From assembly GCF_006716765.1 (NCBI RefSeq), contig NZ_VFPO01000001.1, positions 3,782,001 to 3,846,000 of the forward strand: 64,000 bases of DNA, in the 5' to 3' direction. The notes beneath the pieces are model-generated. The model searched no databases and had not been told where the DNA came from. It saw only the letters and a list, made by a program, of their open reading frames with translations. Origin of the DNA: Actinomadura hallensis (GTDB lineage: Bacteria; Actinomycetota; Actinomycetes; Streptosporangiales; Streptosporangiaceae). Made by a program: the position numbers and the translations under genes. Positions 1 through 8,303 of the stretch are shown piece by piece (the first letter of the stretch is position 1; every line of letters starts with the position of its first letter).

Positions 1-24
1 CGGCGCGCCGGAGGCGGGCGGCCT

Positions 25-867
25 TCATCGGCGGGCCCTCCATCGCGCTCCGGGCATCGCGGCGATCAGTTCGCGCGTGTAGGCGTCGGCGGAGTCGGTA
101 AAGACGGTCTCGCAGGGGCCGGACTCCACGACCCGGCCGCGCCGCATGACGTGGACGGTCTCACAGACCGACCGGACCACCGCGAGGTCATGGCTGATCA
201 TGAGCAGTGCGGCTCCCGTGGTCTCGCGTACTTCCCGGAGGAGGTCGAGCACGTCGGCCTGGACGGAGACGTCCAGGCCGGACGTGGGTTCGTCGGCGAC
301 GATGAGCCGCGGACGCATGAGCAGGGCGCGCGCGATGCAGACCCGCTGCGCCTGACCGCCGCTCAACTGGTGCGGGTACCGGTCGAGCAGGTCCGGGGAG
401 AGCCGGACGCGTTCCAGCAGCGCGGCGTCGTCGATCCACGCGGTGCGCTCCCGCTGGAGGCGGCGCAATTCCCGCAGCCCGGAGCGGACGGACTGGCGCC
501 CGTCCAGCGAACCGTGCGGGTCCTGGAACACGATCTGCACCTCCGGGCGCAAGTCGCGCAGCCGCCGCCGGCTGAGACCGTCCAGCGCGTGCCCCAGGAG
601 CTCGACACGGCCGCCGCTGCGGGGCCCGAGCCCCGTGGCGGCCATCGCCAGCGTGGTCTTGCCGGACCCGGACTCGCCGACGACGGCGGTGCTCTCGCCC
701 GCCGCGACGCGCAGGGAGACCCCGTCGACGGCCCGAAAGGCCTCGCCCGTGGTGCCGTTGCGGTGCTCGACGATGAGTCCGTCGACGACCAGGACCGGCG
801 GGGCCACCTGGGCGAGGAGGCCCCCACCGTCGTCGGCCGGGACCTCCTTCTCAAGCATTCCGGACAT
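25..867 (-). CDS. ABC transporter ATP-binding protein, oligopeptide/dipeptide family
   Basis: Cytoplasmic ATPase (280 aa) that would power uptake of the ligand caught by the lipoprotein encoded just upstream. Visible motifs in order: Walker A GESGSGKTT (about residues 64-72), Q-loop FQDP (about 114), signature LSGGQAQRV (about 168), Walker B LIVADEPTSGLDVSVQ (about 188) and an H-loop His in MISHDL. These place it in the DppF/OppF group. The protein stops soon after the core, so the C-terminal oligopeptide extension common in this group is short or absent. It starts 2 bases after the stop of the binding-protein gene, so the two are one transcript. An alternative ATG lies three codons in (858). 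No permease gene is in view; they may lie left of the window. Confidence 0.93.
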   Translation of the reverse strand: MSGMLEKEVPADDGGGLLAQVAPPVLVVDGLIVEHRNGTTGEAFRAVDGVSLRVAAGESTAVVGESGSGKTTLAMAATGLGPRSGGRVELLGHALDGLSRRRLRDLRPEVQIVFQDPHGSLDGRQSVRSGLRELRRLQRERTAWIDDAALLERVRLSPDLLDRYPHQLSGGQAQRVCIARALLMRPRLIVADEPTSGLDVSVQADVLDLLREVRETTGAALLMISHDLAVVRSVCETVHVMRRGRVVESGPCETVFTDSADAYTRELIAAMPGARWRARR

Positions 868-869
868 CG

Positions 870-2384
870 TCAGCGGGTCGTCTTCGTGAAGTCGAAGGTG
901 TTCAGCGGACCGTAGACGGCGCCCTTCACTCCCTTGCCCAGCCCGTAGGCGTACATCTGCTTGTAGAGCGGGACGTAGCAGTGCTTCTTCACCACTGCGA
1001 GAGTGTTGAGCTCGTCGTAGACCTTCTCCGCCGCCGTGGCGTCCTTCTGCTCCAGCGCCTCGGCGACCAGCCCGTCGATCTTCGGGTCGGGGCAGTTGCC
1101 GGTGATCGATGCGGTCTTCATGAAGCCGCTGGCGAAAAAGTCCGGCGCGGCCGCGTTCGGGACCGCGGCGAACAGGTACAGGCCGTCGAGCTGGCGGCCG
1201 CCGACCTCCTTGACGAGCGTGCCGTAGTCGAGGGGCCGGAACTTCACCTTGAAGCCGACCTCCTCAAGGCTCGCGCCGATGGCCTCCGCGACCTCCTTGA
1301 TGTTGGTGTACTGGGCGGAGGGGTAGGTGAGGTTGACCGACGGCGCGGCCGATCCGACCAGCTTCCTGGCCTTGGCCGGGTCGGCGGTGACCTTCTCCTG
1401 GGGCTGGGTCCCGGGTTTGACGTTCAGCATCCCGGCGTCCGCGGCGGCCTTGCCGTCGAAGATGCCCTGGACGATCTCGTCGCGGTTGATGGCCAGGGCG
1501 GCCGCCTCACGCAGCTCGGGCTTGTCGAAGGGCGGCTTGGTCGACTCCAGGAACGCCGTGATCTTCATGGCCGACTCGGTCTCGACGACCTCCAGCCCGG
1601 ACTTGCGCGCCTGCTCGGCCTGTGAGGGCGGCAGGTCCATGGCGATGTCGACGCTCTTGCTCTGCAGGAGTGCGAGCCGCTGGGATGCCTCGGTCGCCCA
1701 GGTGAACGTCACACCCGTGTTCTTCGGCTTCTCGCCCCAGTAGTCGGCGTTCACCTTGACCGAGATTTCGCGGCCCGGCTTGGCGTCGTCGAAGACGTAG
1801 GGGCCGGTGCCGACCGGAGCGGCGGAGAAGCCCTCGGGGCCCTTATCCTTGTAGTACTTCGGCGGCACCAGGTAGACGGTGGTGAGCAGGTTGACGAGGT
1901 CGTACTGCGGCCGCTTCGTCTTCACTACGACGGTGGTGTCGTCCGGCGCCTCGATGGACTCGACGTTCGCGAAGTACGTCTTGAGGATCGAGGTCTCCGA
2001 GTCCCGTGTGAGCTCCAGGGTGTTCACCACGGCGGCGGCGTCCGCAGGCTCACCGTTGCTGAACTTCAGCCCCGGACGCATCGTGAAGGTCCACTCGGTC
2101 GGGGACGACCGCTTCCAGTCGGTGATGATGCCGGTACGGTCGGGCTCGAGGTCGGCGTCGGTGTTGACGAGCGGCTCGACCATGGTGGCCCAGACGACCT
2201 GCGCCGAGCGCGCGCCGGCGATCGGGTCGAGGGTGGCCGGCTGTGCGTTGAGCAACGCCCGGATCTGCGCCGGGCCCGACGCATCGGTGCCCGGGTCCCC
2301 TCCGCAACCGGCGGCGCCGATCGCGACCGCCGCTCCGATGGCGACGACCGGCAGGCGCCAGAGTGCCAAGCGTTTTCTGATCAT
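870..2384 (-). CDS. ABC transporter substrate-binding lipoprotein, family 5
   Basis: Extracellular solute-binding protein (504 aa) of the peptide/nickel (SBP_bac_5) type. The N-terminus has a basic start, a hydrophobic stretch and a lipobox ending AAGC with Cys27 as the lipid attachment site, so it is membrane-anchored. Length and internal sequence (for example LLNAQPATLDPI and the region FTMRPGLKFSNGEPADA) fit the family. It is followed after 2 bases by the ATPase gene. A TACCG-N6-CGGTA site lies about 95 bases upstream of the start and matches other copies near the local TetR regulon, so the transporter may be co-regulated with the catabolic genes to its right. The ligand cannot be told from sequence. 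Confidence 0.92.
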   Translation of the reverse strand: MIRKRLALWRLPVVAIGAAVAIGAAGCGGDPGTDASGPAQIRALLNAQPATLDPIAGARSAQVVWATMVEPLVNTDADLEPDRTGIITDWKRSSPTEWTFTMRPGLKFSNGEPADAAAVVNTLELTRDSETSILKTYFANVESIEAPDDTTVVVKTKRPQYDLVNLLTTVYLVPPKYYKDKGPEGFSAAPVGTGPYVFDDAKPGREISVKVNADYWGEKPKNTGVTFTWATEASQRLALLQSKSVDIAMDLPPSQAEQARKSGLEVVETESAMKITAFLESTKPPFDKPELREAAALAINRDEIVQGIFDGKAAADAGMLNVKPGTQPQEKVTADPAKARKLVGSAAPSVNLTYPSAQYTNIKEVAEAIGASLEEVGFKVKFRPLDYGTLVKEVGGRQLDGLYLFAAVPNAAAPDFFASGFMKTASITGNCPDPKIDGLVAEALEQKDATAAEKVYDELNTLAVVKKHCYVPLYKQMYAYGLGKGVKGAVYGPLNTFDFTKTTR

Positions 2385-2475
2385 CTAGGTCCTCCACAGC
2401 GTCGGACTGCCCGCAGCGTCGAACTGACGGCGCTCAGGGGGTCATGTGGACCCTGAGCCGTGACGCCTGCCACAA

Positions 2476-2495
2476 AGTACCGACCAGCCGGTATC
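2476..2495. promoter_or_regulatory. Putative TetR operator, copy 1
   Basis: The 16-base core TACCGACCAGCCGGTA is an inverted repeat (TACCG-N6-CGGTA). It lies between the divergent importer and enoyl-CoA hydratase genes. It shares TACCGAC and the spacing with copies at 2566, 5918 and 6112. I infer it is bound by the TetR protein encoded at 4715-5425. Confidence 0.5.
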
Positions 2496-2565
2496 AAGTC
2501 AATGCGTCTCTAGAGGTCAGTCGCCCGGAATGTCCTAAAAGCCAGCTCAGCACTCGTGGGTATTT

Positions 2566-2585
2566 CATACCGACCGGCATGTATG
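2566..2585. promoter_or_regulatory. Putative TetR operator, copy 2
   Basis: CATACCGACCGGCATGTATG has CATAC and GTATG as inverted ends. It ends 8 bases before the enoyl-CoA hydratase start codon, where a bound repressor would block transcription or initiation. No clear ribosome binding site separates it from the ATG, so the mRNA may be nearly leaderless. Confidence 0.6.
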
Positions 2586-2593
2586 ATTTGCCC

Positions 2594-3331
2594 ATGCCGA
2601 TCACAGTGACGAGCGAGCACGCGGGCCGCGTCGCCCGGGTGACCTTCGACAACTCCGCGCGGGGCAACTGCGTCGACACCGCCCTGCTCCGCGGGTTGAC
2701 CGAGGCGCTGGAGGCCGCGGCGGCCGACCCGTCCCACGACGTGATCCGCCTGGAGATGGCCGGCGCGCACTTCTGCGGCGGCTGGGACACCGCGTCGTTC
2801 GCCGACCTGGCCGACCAGACCGCACAGGCCGTGGCCGACCAGCTGCGAGCCGGCGACGCGCTGCTCGACCGGATCCGCAGGCTGCCCGTCCCGGTGGTCG
2901 CGGGCGTCCGCGGCCGGGTCATCGGGTTCGGCGTTGGCCTGCTGAGCGCCGTGCACCTTCCCGTGGCGGCCACCGAGACGCAGGCGTACCTGCCCGAGGC
3001 GCGGTTCGGGTTCGCGCCGGCCGGGGTCGGCCACGTGGTGACGCAGCGGATGTCGCGCGCGCAGGCCTACGCGCTGCTGTGCGGGTTCACCAAGGCGACC
3101 GGTCGGCAACTGCACTCCTGGGGGCTGGTCTCCCATGTCGTCGAGCCGGCTGCCGACCTCGACGCAGCCGTCGACGAGGTGATCGGCGAACTCCTGGCGG
3201 TGCCAGGCGACACACTCCGCGCGGTCGTCGAGGTCGTGGAGTCGAGCCTTTCCACCGGCCGGCCCGACCGCGCGTACGAAGTGTCCGCGCGGACCATCGT
3301 CAGCGCCGGACGAAACGGAGGCACGTCGTGA
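2594..3331 (+). CDS. Enoyl-CoA hydratase/isomerase family protein
   Basis: Crotonase-fold protein of 245 aa, expected to hydrate, isomerise or cleave a CoA thioester in the cytoplasm. The oxyanion-hole region is seen at HFCGGWD (about residues 57-63) and a second acidic active-site region at PEARFGFAP. The reading frame is open further upstream, but the ATG at 2594 gives the normal family N-terminus (MPITVTSEHAGRVARV) and sits just after the operator. Its TGA overlaps the GTG of the next gene (GTGA), showing translational coupling with the VOC and flavin reductase genes. The substrate is unknown. Confidence 0.88.
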   Translation: MPITVTSEHAGRVARVTFDNSARGNCVDTALLRGLTEALEAAAADPSHDVIRLEMAGAHFCGGWDTASFADLADQTAQAVADQLRAGDALLDRIRRLPVPVVAGVRGRVIGFGVGLLSAVHLPVAATETQAYLPEARFGFAPAGVGHVVTQRMSRAQAYALLCGFTKATGRQLHSWGLVSHVVEPAADLDAAVDEVIGELLAVPGDTLRAVVEVVESSLSTGRPDRAYEVSARTIVSAGRNGGTS

Positions 3332-4158
3332 CAGACCGGTCGAACGAACAGGCGTTCCGTCCCGGGGAGGCCGTCTGGGTGGAACTGTGCACCCCCCGGC
3401 CCGAGGCCGCGGAAGAGTTCTACAGCGCCCTGCTCGGCTGGTCGGTGCGGCTCGAGCGGCTCGGCAGATCGACGTACCGGATGTGCAGCGTCGACGGACG
3501 CGACGTCGCCGGGATCTCCGCCGGGGACCTGCACGGCGGGCGCCCTCGCGGTTGGCTCACCTACTTCGCCGTCGACGGGATCGACGATGCCGCCGCCAAG
3601 GCCGTCGCCCTTGGCGGCGAGTTGGTGACGGCGCCCCGGCACCTGCCGGCGGCCGGGACCGGCGCCACGGTGATCGACCCGTTCGGCGCGGCCTTCGGCC
3701 TCTACCAGGGCGAGGCCCGCGCCGGCGTGCAGATGCTCAACCTCCCCGGGGCGCTGTGCTGGAACGAACTGAACACCGGCGAGCCGCAGAGGTCCGTGTC
3801 GTACTACCAGTCGCTGTTCGGCTACGGAACCCTGTCGCGCACCGACACTCCCACCGGACGCCCCTACACCGTCCTGACCCTCGACGACGCGCCCGTCGCG
3901 GGCGTCCTGGAGATGGACAACGCGTGGCCGAACTACGTGCCGTCGAGGTGGATCACCTACTTCAGCGTCACCGCGCTGGACGCCGCGGTCGCCCGGACGG
4001 TCGAGCTCGGCGGAACGCCGGTCATCGGCCCGATCGACGGGCCGCACGGACCCCTGCACCTGGTGAAGGACCCGGCCGGGCACACGGTGTGCCTGATCCA
4101 GCTCAGGGACGGCATGCGTCCCGACTACGTCTCCTCTCCCCCGGCGGTGACCCGATGA
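3328..4158 (+). CDS. VOC family protein with two glyoxalase-like domains
   Basis: A 276-aa protein made of two tandem vicinal-oxygen-chelate modules, about residues 10-130 and 140-265. Each shows the beta-alpha-beta pattern; the second ends HLVKDPAGHTVCLIQ. The GTG at 3328 is chosen because it overlaps the preceding stop codon as GTGA and because homology begins immediately (FRPGEAVWVELCTPRP). It ends in an ATGA overlap with the flavin reductase gene. VOC proteins of this kind range from metal-dependent dioxygenases to isomerases and ligand-binding proteins. I cannot assign a reaction, only a likely role in the same catabolic operon. Confidence 0.85.
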   Translation: MTDRSNEQAFRPGEAVWVELCTPRPEAAEEFYSALLGWSVRLERLGRSTYRMCSVDGRDVAGISAGDLHGGRPRGWLTYFAVDGIDDAAAKAVALGGELVTAPRHLPAAGTGATVIDPFGAAFGLYQGEARAGVQMLNLPGALCWNELNTGEPQRSVSYYQSLFGYGTLSRTDTPTGRPYTVLTLDDAPVAGVLEMDNAWPNYVPSRWITYFSVTALDAAVARTVELGGTPVIGPIDGPHGPLHLVKDPAGHTVCLIQLRDGMRPDYVSSPPAVTR

Positions 4159-4670
4159 CGACCGAACCGTTGTTCGACTCCGGCCTTTTCCGCCGCGTGT
4201 GCGGCCAGTTCCCCACCGGCGTGACCGCGGTGACGGCGGTGACCGCCGGCGGGCGGCTGGCGGCGCTCACGGTGAACTCCTTCACCTCGGTGTCGCTCGA
4301 GCCCGCGAAGGTGCTGTTCTGCCTGGCGAACTCGTCGTCGAGCTACCCGGCGCTGACCGAGGCGGAGCGCATCGCGATCCACATTCTCAGCCGCGACCAG
4401 GAGGACGTCGCCCGCCGGTTCGCGACGTCGGGTCTCACCGGCGCGGAGCGGCTGGAGGGCGTGGGGTGGAAGCCCGGCGTCGACGGCGTCCCGCTGCTGC
4501 CCGGAACCCCGGCCGTCCTCGTGGGACGCCCCGACGAGATCATCACGAGCGGCGACCACGCGATCATCCTGGTGACCGTGGACCACGTGCGCCTCAAGCC
4601 GACCGACACCCCGGCACTGTCGTTCTACCAGGGCCGCTTCACCACCCCGGCCACCGCCACGGGCGAGTAG
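4155..4670 (+). CDS. Flavin reductase family protein
   Basis: FMN-binding split-barrel protein of 171 aa, like the small reductase partner (HpaC type) of two-component flavin monooxygenases. It would reduce FMN or FAD with NAD(P)H. The characteristic start region FRRVCGQFPTGVTAVTA and the flavin-site segment LTVNSFTSVSLEPAKVLFCL are visible. The ATG at 4155 overlaps the VOC stop (ATGA), making it the third gene of a coupled operon. No flavin oxygenase partner is in the window, so its partner is either elsewhere or it serves another enzyme. A strong hairpin follows. Confidence 0.9.
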   Translation: MTTEPLFDSGLFRRVCGQFPTGVTAVTAVTAGGRLAALTVNSFTSVSLEPAKVLFCLANSSSSYPALTEAERIAIHILSRDQEDVARRFATSGLTGAERLEGVGWKPGVDGVPLLPGTPAVLVGRPDEIITSGDHAIILVTVDHVRLKPTDTPALSFYQGRFTTPATATGE

Positions 4671-4679
4671 CCACCGTCG

Positions 4680-4712
4680 ACGGCGGTGCCCGCCGCACCC
4701 GGGCACCGCCGT
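4680..4712. terminator. Bidirectional terminator hairpin
   Basis: A perfect 13-bp stem (ACGGCGGTGCCCG and its complement) with a 7-base loop lies in the 44-base gap between the convergent flavin reductase and tetR genes. There is no long T tract, as is usual in GC-rich actinomycetes. Confidence 0.75.
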
Positions 4713-4714
4713 TC

Positions 4715-5425
4715 TCAGTCGGTCAGCAGTCCGACGAGGATCAGATCACAGAACTGGTCAGCGACCTTGTCGATGCTGAGGTCGCCCTCGGGTCTGAACC
4801 ACTGGAAGGCGTAGGCGCACATGCCGATGATGCCGAAGGTGATGATGCGGTCGCTCATCTCGCGGCGGAACACGCCGGCGTCGATGCCGCGCTGGACGAC
4901 GTCGCGGAACATGGTCTCCAGCGTGTCCCGCTTCTCGGTCACCGTCCGGAGCCGGTCGCCGGTGAGGTGCCGCCGCTCCTGGTAGAAGATCGCGACGTGC
5001 GCCCGGTAGGTCGCGATGCCGGCGAGGCTGAGTCGGATCAGGGCGCGCAGTTGCTCCACGGGGTCGGCGTCCTCATCGAGGATCCCGCGGGCCAGCTCGA
5101 TCTGGGTGTCGAGGTACTCGTTCTGTATCTGCCAGAGCAGGTCTTCCTTGCTTTGAAAGTGGTGGTAGAACGCACCCTTGGTGAGGTTGGTGTTGACGAC
5201 GATCTGCTTGATCGTCGTGCGGTCGAAGCCCTCCCGCTCGAACAGGTCGAGCGCGCTGTCGATGATCTCTCGGCGGGTGCGCTGCGGATCGTACCCCTCT
5301 GACCAGCGCCAGCCGGCGTCGGCGGACCTGGAGACTGCGCCGCCTTTCTCTCCCGCTGCCGACCGCTCCTCAAGCGCCGGTTTCGCGGCTCGCTCTGCCA
5401 TCGCTCTCCCTGTGGTCCTGGTCAC
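4715..5425 (-). CDS. TetR/AcrR family transcriptional regulator
   Basis: Transcriptional repressor of up to 236 aa with an N-terminal helix-turn-helix (REIIDSALDLFEREGFDRTT, then KGAFYHHFQSKEDLL). The ligand-binding domain that follows begins about residue 110. The GTG at 5425 overlaps the MaoC stop codon (GTGA). An ATG at 5401, eight codons in, is an alternative start, and residues before about 40 are not conserved family sequence. It is co-transcribed with the MaoC gene. The four CATACCGACYGG-type palindromes between 2.4 and 6.2 kb are its best candidate binding sites. A CoA thioester would be a reasonable inducer, given the genes it borders; this is inference. Confidence 0.93.
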   Translation of the reverse strand: MTRTTGRAMAERAAKPALEERSAAGEKGGAVSRSADAGWRWSEGYDPQRTRREIIDSALDLFEREGFDRTTIKQIVVNTNLTKGAFYHHFQSKEDLLWQIQNEYLDTQIELARGILDEDADPVEQLRALIRLSLAGIATYRAHVAIFYQERRHLTGDRLRTVTEKRDTLETMFRDVVQRGIDAGVFRREMSDRIITFGIIGMCAYAFQWFRPEGDLSIDKVADQFCDLILVGLLTD

Positions 5426-5904
5426 GGGTAGTAGCGGAACAAGATCTCTGCGACGCAGCAGGTGGTGGCGTCGTCCGCGAACTCCACGACGACCGACGCC
5501 TTCGCCTGCACACCTTCGAGCCCGTTCTCCGCCGGGATCCGCTCGGCCGACGTGAGCTTGGCCACGCCCTGGATCTCGGTGCCCGGCGGAAGCGGCTTGA
5601 CGAACCGCACCCGGTCGAGCCCGTAATTGATCCCCATGGAGAAATTCTCGACGGTGAGCACATCCTCAAGGAGCCGGGGAACCAGCGCGAGCGTCAAGAA
5701 GCCGTGGACGATCGTACCGCCGAACGGACCCTTCTTCGCTCGCTCGACATCGACGTGGATCCACTGGTGATCCTTGGTGACGTCGGCGAACTGGTCGACC
5801 TCCTCCTGCGTCACCACCCGTGCCTTGCTGGCCCCGAGCTCCTCGCCGACAAGACCGAGCAGTTCGCGTGGCTCGCGAACGATGGTCCGCCTGGGTGTCC
5901 GCAT
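5422..5904 (-). CDS. MaoC family dehydratase (hot-dog fold)
   Basis: (R)-specific enoyl-CoA hydratase-type protein of 160 aa. The catalytic Asp and His of the hydratase-2 motif are seen in FADVTKDHQWIHVD (about residues 37-50), followed by GTIVHGFLTLAL. The frame is open to 6021, but the ATG at 5904 gives the normal family length and lies just 14 bases from an operator copy (5918-5937). The extra 39 codons upstream look non-coding. It would hydrate a 2-enoyl-CoA, complementing the crotonase gene across the regulator. Confidence 0.9.
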   Translation of the reverse strand: MRTPRRTIVREPRELLGLVGEELGASKARVVTQEEVDQFADVTKDHQWIHVDVERAKKGPFGGTIVHGFLTLALVPRLLEDVLTVENFSMGINYGLDRVRFVKPLPPGTEIQGVAKLTSAERIPAENGLEGVQAKASVVVEFADDATTCCVAEILFRYYP

Positions 5905-5917
5905 CTCGATGGTACTC

Positions 5918-5937
5918 CATTCCGACTGGTCGCAATG
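5918..5937. promoter_or_regulatory. Putative TetR operator, copy 3
   Basis: CATTCCGACTGGTCGCAATG has CATT/AATG inverted ends and the shared CCGACTGG core. It lies 14 bases upstream of the MaoC start and would control the maoC-tetR transcript, giving autoregulation. Confidence 0.6.
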
Positions 5938-6111
5938 TAACTCTAGGGATGGGGCGCTACGGCGACCGACGCCGCCTGCTCGCCGATGTGCTCCCGGAGC
6001 GCCGCCTCTTCCTTTCACCACCTAGGCGCTCTCGCCGTTGCGTCGCGGTGGCCTCCAGCGCACCAGTGCGGACGCCGGGCGGCGTCCCCGTCGGCGTCCC
6101 TCCCGAATTTT

Positions 6112-6131
6112 CATACCGACTGGTAGGAATC
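6112..6131. promoter_or_regulatory. Putative TetR operator, copy 4
   Basis: CATACCGACTGGTAGGAATC matches the other three copies in the first 12 positions apart from C/T and A/T changes. It lies in the gap between maoC (start 5904) and the small gene at 6226, about 210 bases from maoC. The rest of the 5905-6225 gap shows no gene or strong hairpin. Confidence 0.55.
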
Positions 6132-6225
6132 TATTATCCTCGACGACCCGGAGCCCTGGCAACTCAGAGCCGCATGAGCTGGGTTTCCTGCCATCCGCGG
6201 GGCGGGGTGGGGGTAGCCGAGGGGC

Positions 6226-6549
6226 GTGGACAACCGCGACCTCATCCACGCCACCATCGGCCGGCTCGGCGCCGACGGCTGCGCCCACCAGGGGTCGGCT
6301 GAGATGAGTCTGGCGACACCGATAGAGGTCGGCGGCTACCGCCTTGTCAAGTTCGGCGGCCTGTGGTTTCTCGATGACCGGGACGACCGGACTGTCTCCA
6401 CCATTCTCGACATGAGCAACGGCCTGTGGCGTGCCCGCACCCCTCAGGGCGGTGCCGCGACCTTCTCAATCCCCGACAGCGTGAGCGACCCGGCCCGGTA
6501 CGTCGCCGAGCAGCTCGCCACCCAGACCCCGTGGCCACAGCGCCCCTGA
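6226..6549 (+). CDS. Hypothetical protein, 107 aa
   Basis: I do not recognise this family. The frame opens with GTG at 6226; an internal ATG at 6304 would give 81 aa starting MSLATPIEVGG. The C-terminal part looks like a small soluble domain rich in Trp and Asp (GLWFLDDRDDRTVS, then NGLWRARTPQGG). It ends about where the convergent histidine kinase remnant loses homology (around 6560), so it may have arrived with the event that truncated that kinase. It could be a real small gene or chance open frame in GC-rich DNA. Confidence 0.45.
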   Translation: MDNRDLIHATIGRLGADGCAHQGSAEMSLATPIEVGGYRLVKFGGLWFLDDRDDRTVSTILDMSNGLWRARTPQGGAATFSIPDSVSDPARYVAEQLATQTPWPQRP

Positions 6550-6559
6550 ACCCCACAAC

Positions 6560-7487
6560 CCAGGCGAGCAGGCCCCGGACCATGTCGCTGAGCCTGTCGA
6601 TCTCGGCGATGGCCGCGTCGAGGGTGCCGCAGGCGCGGAGCGCGAGGTCGAACTCGAGCGTCTCCAGCCGGAGGCGCAGCGCGGTGAGGGGGCTTTTGAG
6701 CTGGTCGGACGCTTCGGCGGCGAAGGCGCGCTGGGCACGCAGGAGATGCTGCAGCCGGGTGGCGGTGCGGTTGAAGGAGGCGGCCAGGCGGCGGAGTTCG
6801 GGCGGGCCCAGGTCCGCGGCCGGAGGGTCGGTGAGGGAACCGCCGGCCAGCTGTTCGGTCGCCTGCTCCAGGGCGTCCAGGGGCCGGGTGATCCAGCGTG
6901 CGAGCGCGAAGGCGATCACGGTCACGACTAGGAGCACGCCGACGCCGATGCAGGCCAGTGCGATCCAGGCGATCTGGATGCGGGTGCGGGGTTCTTGGTC
7001 TCCGCGGTGAGCCACACCGCTCCGCTCCCTGCACCTTCGACGCCACGGTCACGGGCTGGGCGGCCGACATCAGTTCCTCTCCCCCGGCGCGGTCGCGGAT
7101 CGTGCCGACGGTGGGGTGGTCGCGCAGCGCCGCGGATACGGCCCGGCCGACCTTCTCGTCGCCGTCCCCGCCGCGGGGCCCGTTGCGGGCGGGGGCGGCG
7201 AGGCCGCCGGCGGCGGAGTCGGTGACGATCCGGCCGGCGCGGTCGAAGACGACGACCCGGCCGCCCATGCAGTCGGTGTAGTGGGTCACGATCTCGGTCA
7301 CGCCGGCCGGGTTCCCCGCGCTCAGGTCCTTCTCGATCAGCTCGGCGACCATGACCGCGTCCCGCTGGACCGATGCGGGGAAGTCGGACACCTGCCGGCG
7401 GGTGAAGACGGCGCCGAGCGTGATCTCAAGCCCCAGCAGCACCACGACGGTCAGCGACAGGTAGCTGAGCAGCAGTCGTCGGGTCAT
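6560..7487 (-). pseudogene. Sensor histidine kinase remnant
   Basis: The N-terminal sensor part begins at the ATG at 7487 (MTRRLLLSYLSLTVVVLLGL, a membrane segment). It runs in one frame to about 7025, then passes through a second frame (VWLTAETKNP) into a third that holds the second membrane helix, the HAMP domain (ARWITRPLDALEQATEQL) and the dimerisation helix. Both shifts look like loss of one G or C in a short run (CAGGG and CCCC). The H-box reads EASDQLKSPLTA, so the phospho-accepting His is Asp. Homology stops at DMVRGLLAW (about 6560), so the ATP-binding domain is gone. The partner response regulator is absent. This is a genuinely dead gene, not only a sequencing artefact. Confidence 0.85.
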
Positions 7488-8186
7488 CGCGCGGCATCCT
7501 TCGCAGGGCGGTTTCGTCCGGCGTCCGGACGGCGTCACCGTCGGGTACGGCGGGCCGGGCGAGGGAGGTTCGGCATTCGTCCAGCATGTGCAGGAATTCG
7601 CGTACCCGGCCGAGCTCGCCGGGGTCGAGGTCGGCCAGGACGATCTCCTCCCGCGCGGTGGCGGCGCGGGCGACCCGGGTGCCGTCGGGTCCGTACACGG
7701 CGGTGCCCGCGCCGCACGGGCGGTGACGGGGCCCTCCGGCGGCGTTGACGAAGAACGCGTACACGGTGTTCTCCAGCGCGCGGGCGGCGAGGTAGACGGC
7801 CGCGCGGTGCTCGTTCCCCGCGGCGAAGGCGCACGGGCACACGTAGGCGTGAGCCCCGGCCAGGGCCGCGGCCCGGCCGTGCTCGGGAAAGGACATGTCG
7901 TAGCAGATGCCCAGTCCCAGCTCCCAGCCGCCGACCGGCAGGACCGTCCCGCAGCGGCCTGGGGTGAACAGGCTGCGCTCCCCGGCGTGCCACAGGTGCT
8001 GCTTGTCGTACACGACGGTGGCCGCGCCGTCGGCGTCGGCGTCGAACGCCAGCACCGAATTGGTGCGGGCGGCGTCCGCGCGGCGTACCGCGGCGCCGGC
8101 GAAGAAGGTCACGCCGTGGTCGGCGGCAGCGGCGGTGAGCGGGTCCAGCCGGTGGTCGCCGACACGGCCTCCGGCGTCGGCGGTCA
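7426..8186 (-). pseudogene. Carbon-nitrogen hydrolase (nitrilase superfamily), N-terminally truncated
   Basis: The frame carries most of a nitrilase-fold amidase. The Lys lies in VYDKQHLWHAG and the nucleophilic Cys in LGICYDMSFPE. The Glu may be that of PELT at the extreme 5' edge (the Glu-Lys spacing of 62 is near the usual value). The first 35-40 residues of the family are missing: upstream sequence in this frame is unlike any nitrilase and has no ATG. The first in-frame GTG is at 8112, after the putative Glu. The 3' end runs about 50 residues past the normal family end and overlaps the kinase remnant, suggesting the original stop was also lost. It follows the 39-aa peptide gene and probably belonged to that operon. 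Confidence 0.7.
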
Positions 8187-8303
8187 GCTCAGGGCGGATT
8201 CCGCGGCCATCACGTTCGTCAGGGCGCCGCAGCGGACGCCGACCAGGCCGACGGTGCTGGTCAGCCGTTTCCAAAGATCGCCGGGGACGTGCTGGGCCGT
8301 CAT
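8184..8303 (-). CDS. Small Cys-containing peptide, 39 aa
   Basis: Short ORF starting MTAQHVPGDLWKRL and ending RCGALTNVMAAESALS. Its ATG (8303) overlaps the TGA of the SUMF1-like gene as ATGA, so it is translationally coupled to it. An AGG-containing stretch precedes the start. It has an amphipathic N-terminal half and one Cys (position 25) in a Gly/Val-rich C-terminal half, the layout of a leader plus core peptide. I do not recognise the family. The stop may be secondary: the last codons run into the nitrilase sequence CCTGAGCTG out of frame, so the original peptide could have been longer or continued differently. Coupling and position make it a candidate substrate of the SUMF1-fold enzyme; this is inference. 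Confidence 0.5.
   Translation of the reverse strand: MTAQHVPGDLWKRLTSTVGLVGVRCGALTNVMAAESALS

Noticed and set aside
6022..6288. Minus-strand 88-codon frame between maoC and the 107-aa gene
   Set aside because: It spans an operator and the TetR control region and the product is Arg/Pro-rich with no homology pattern.
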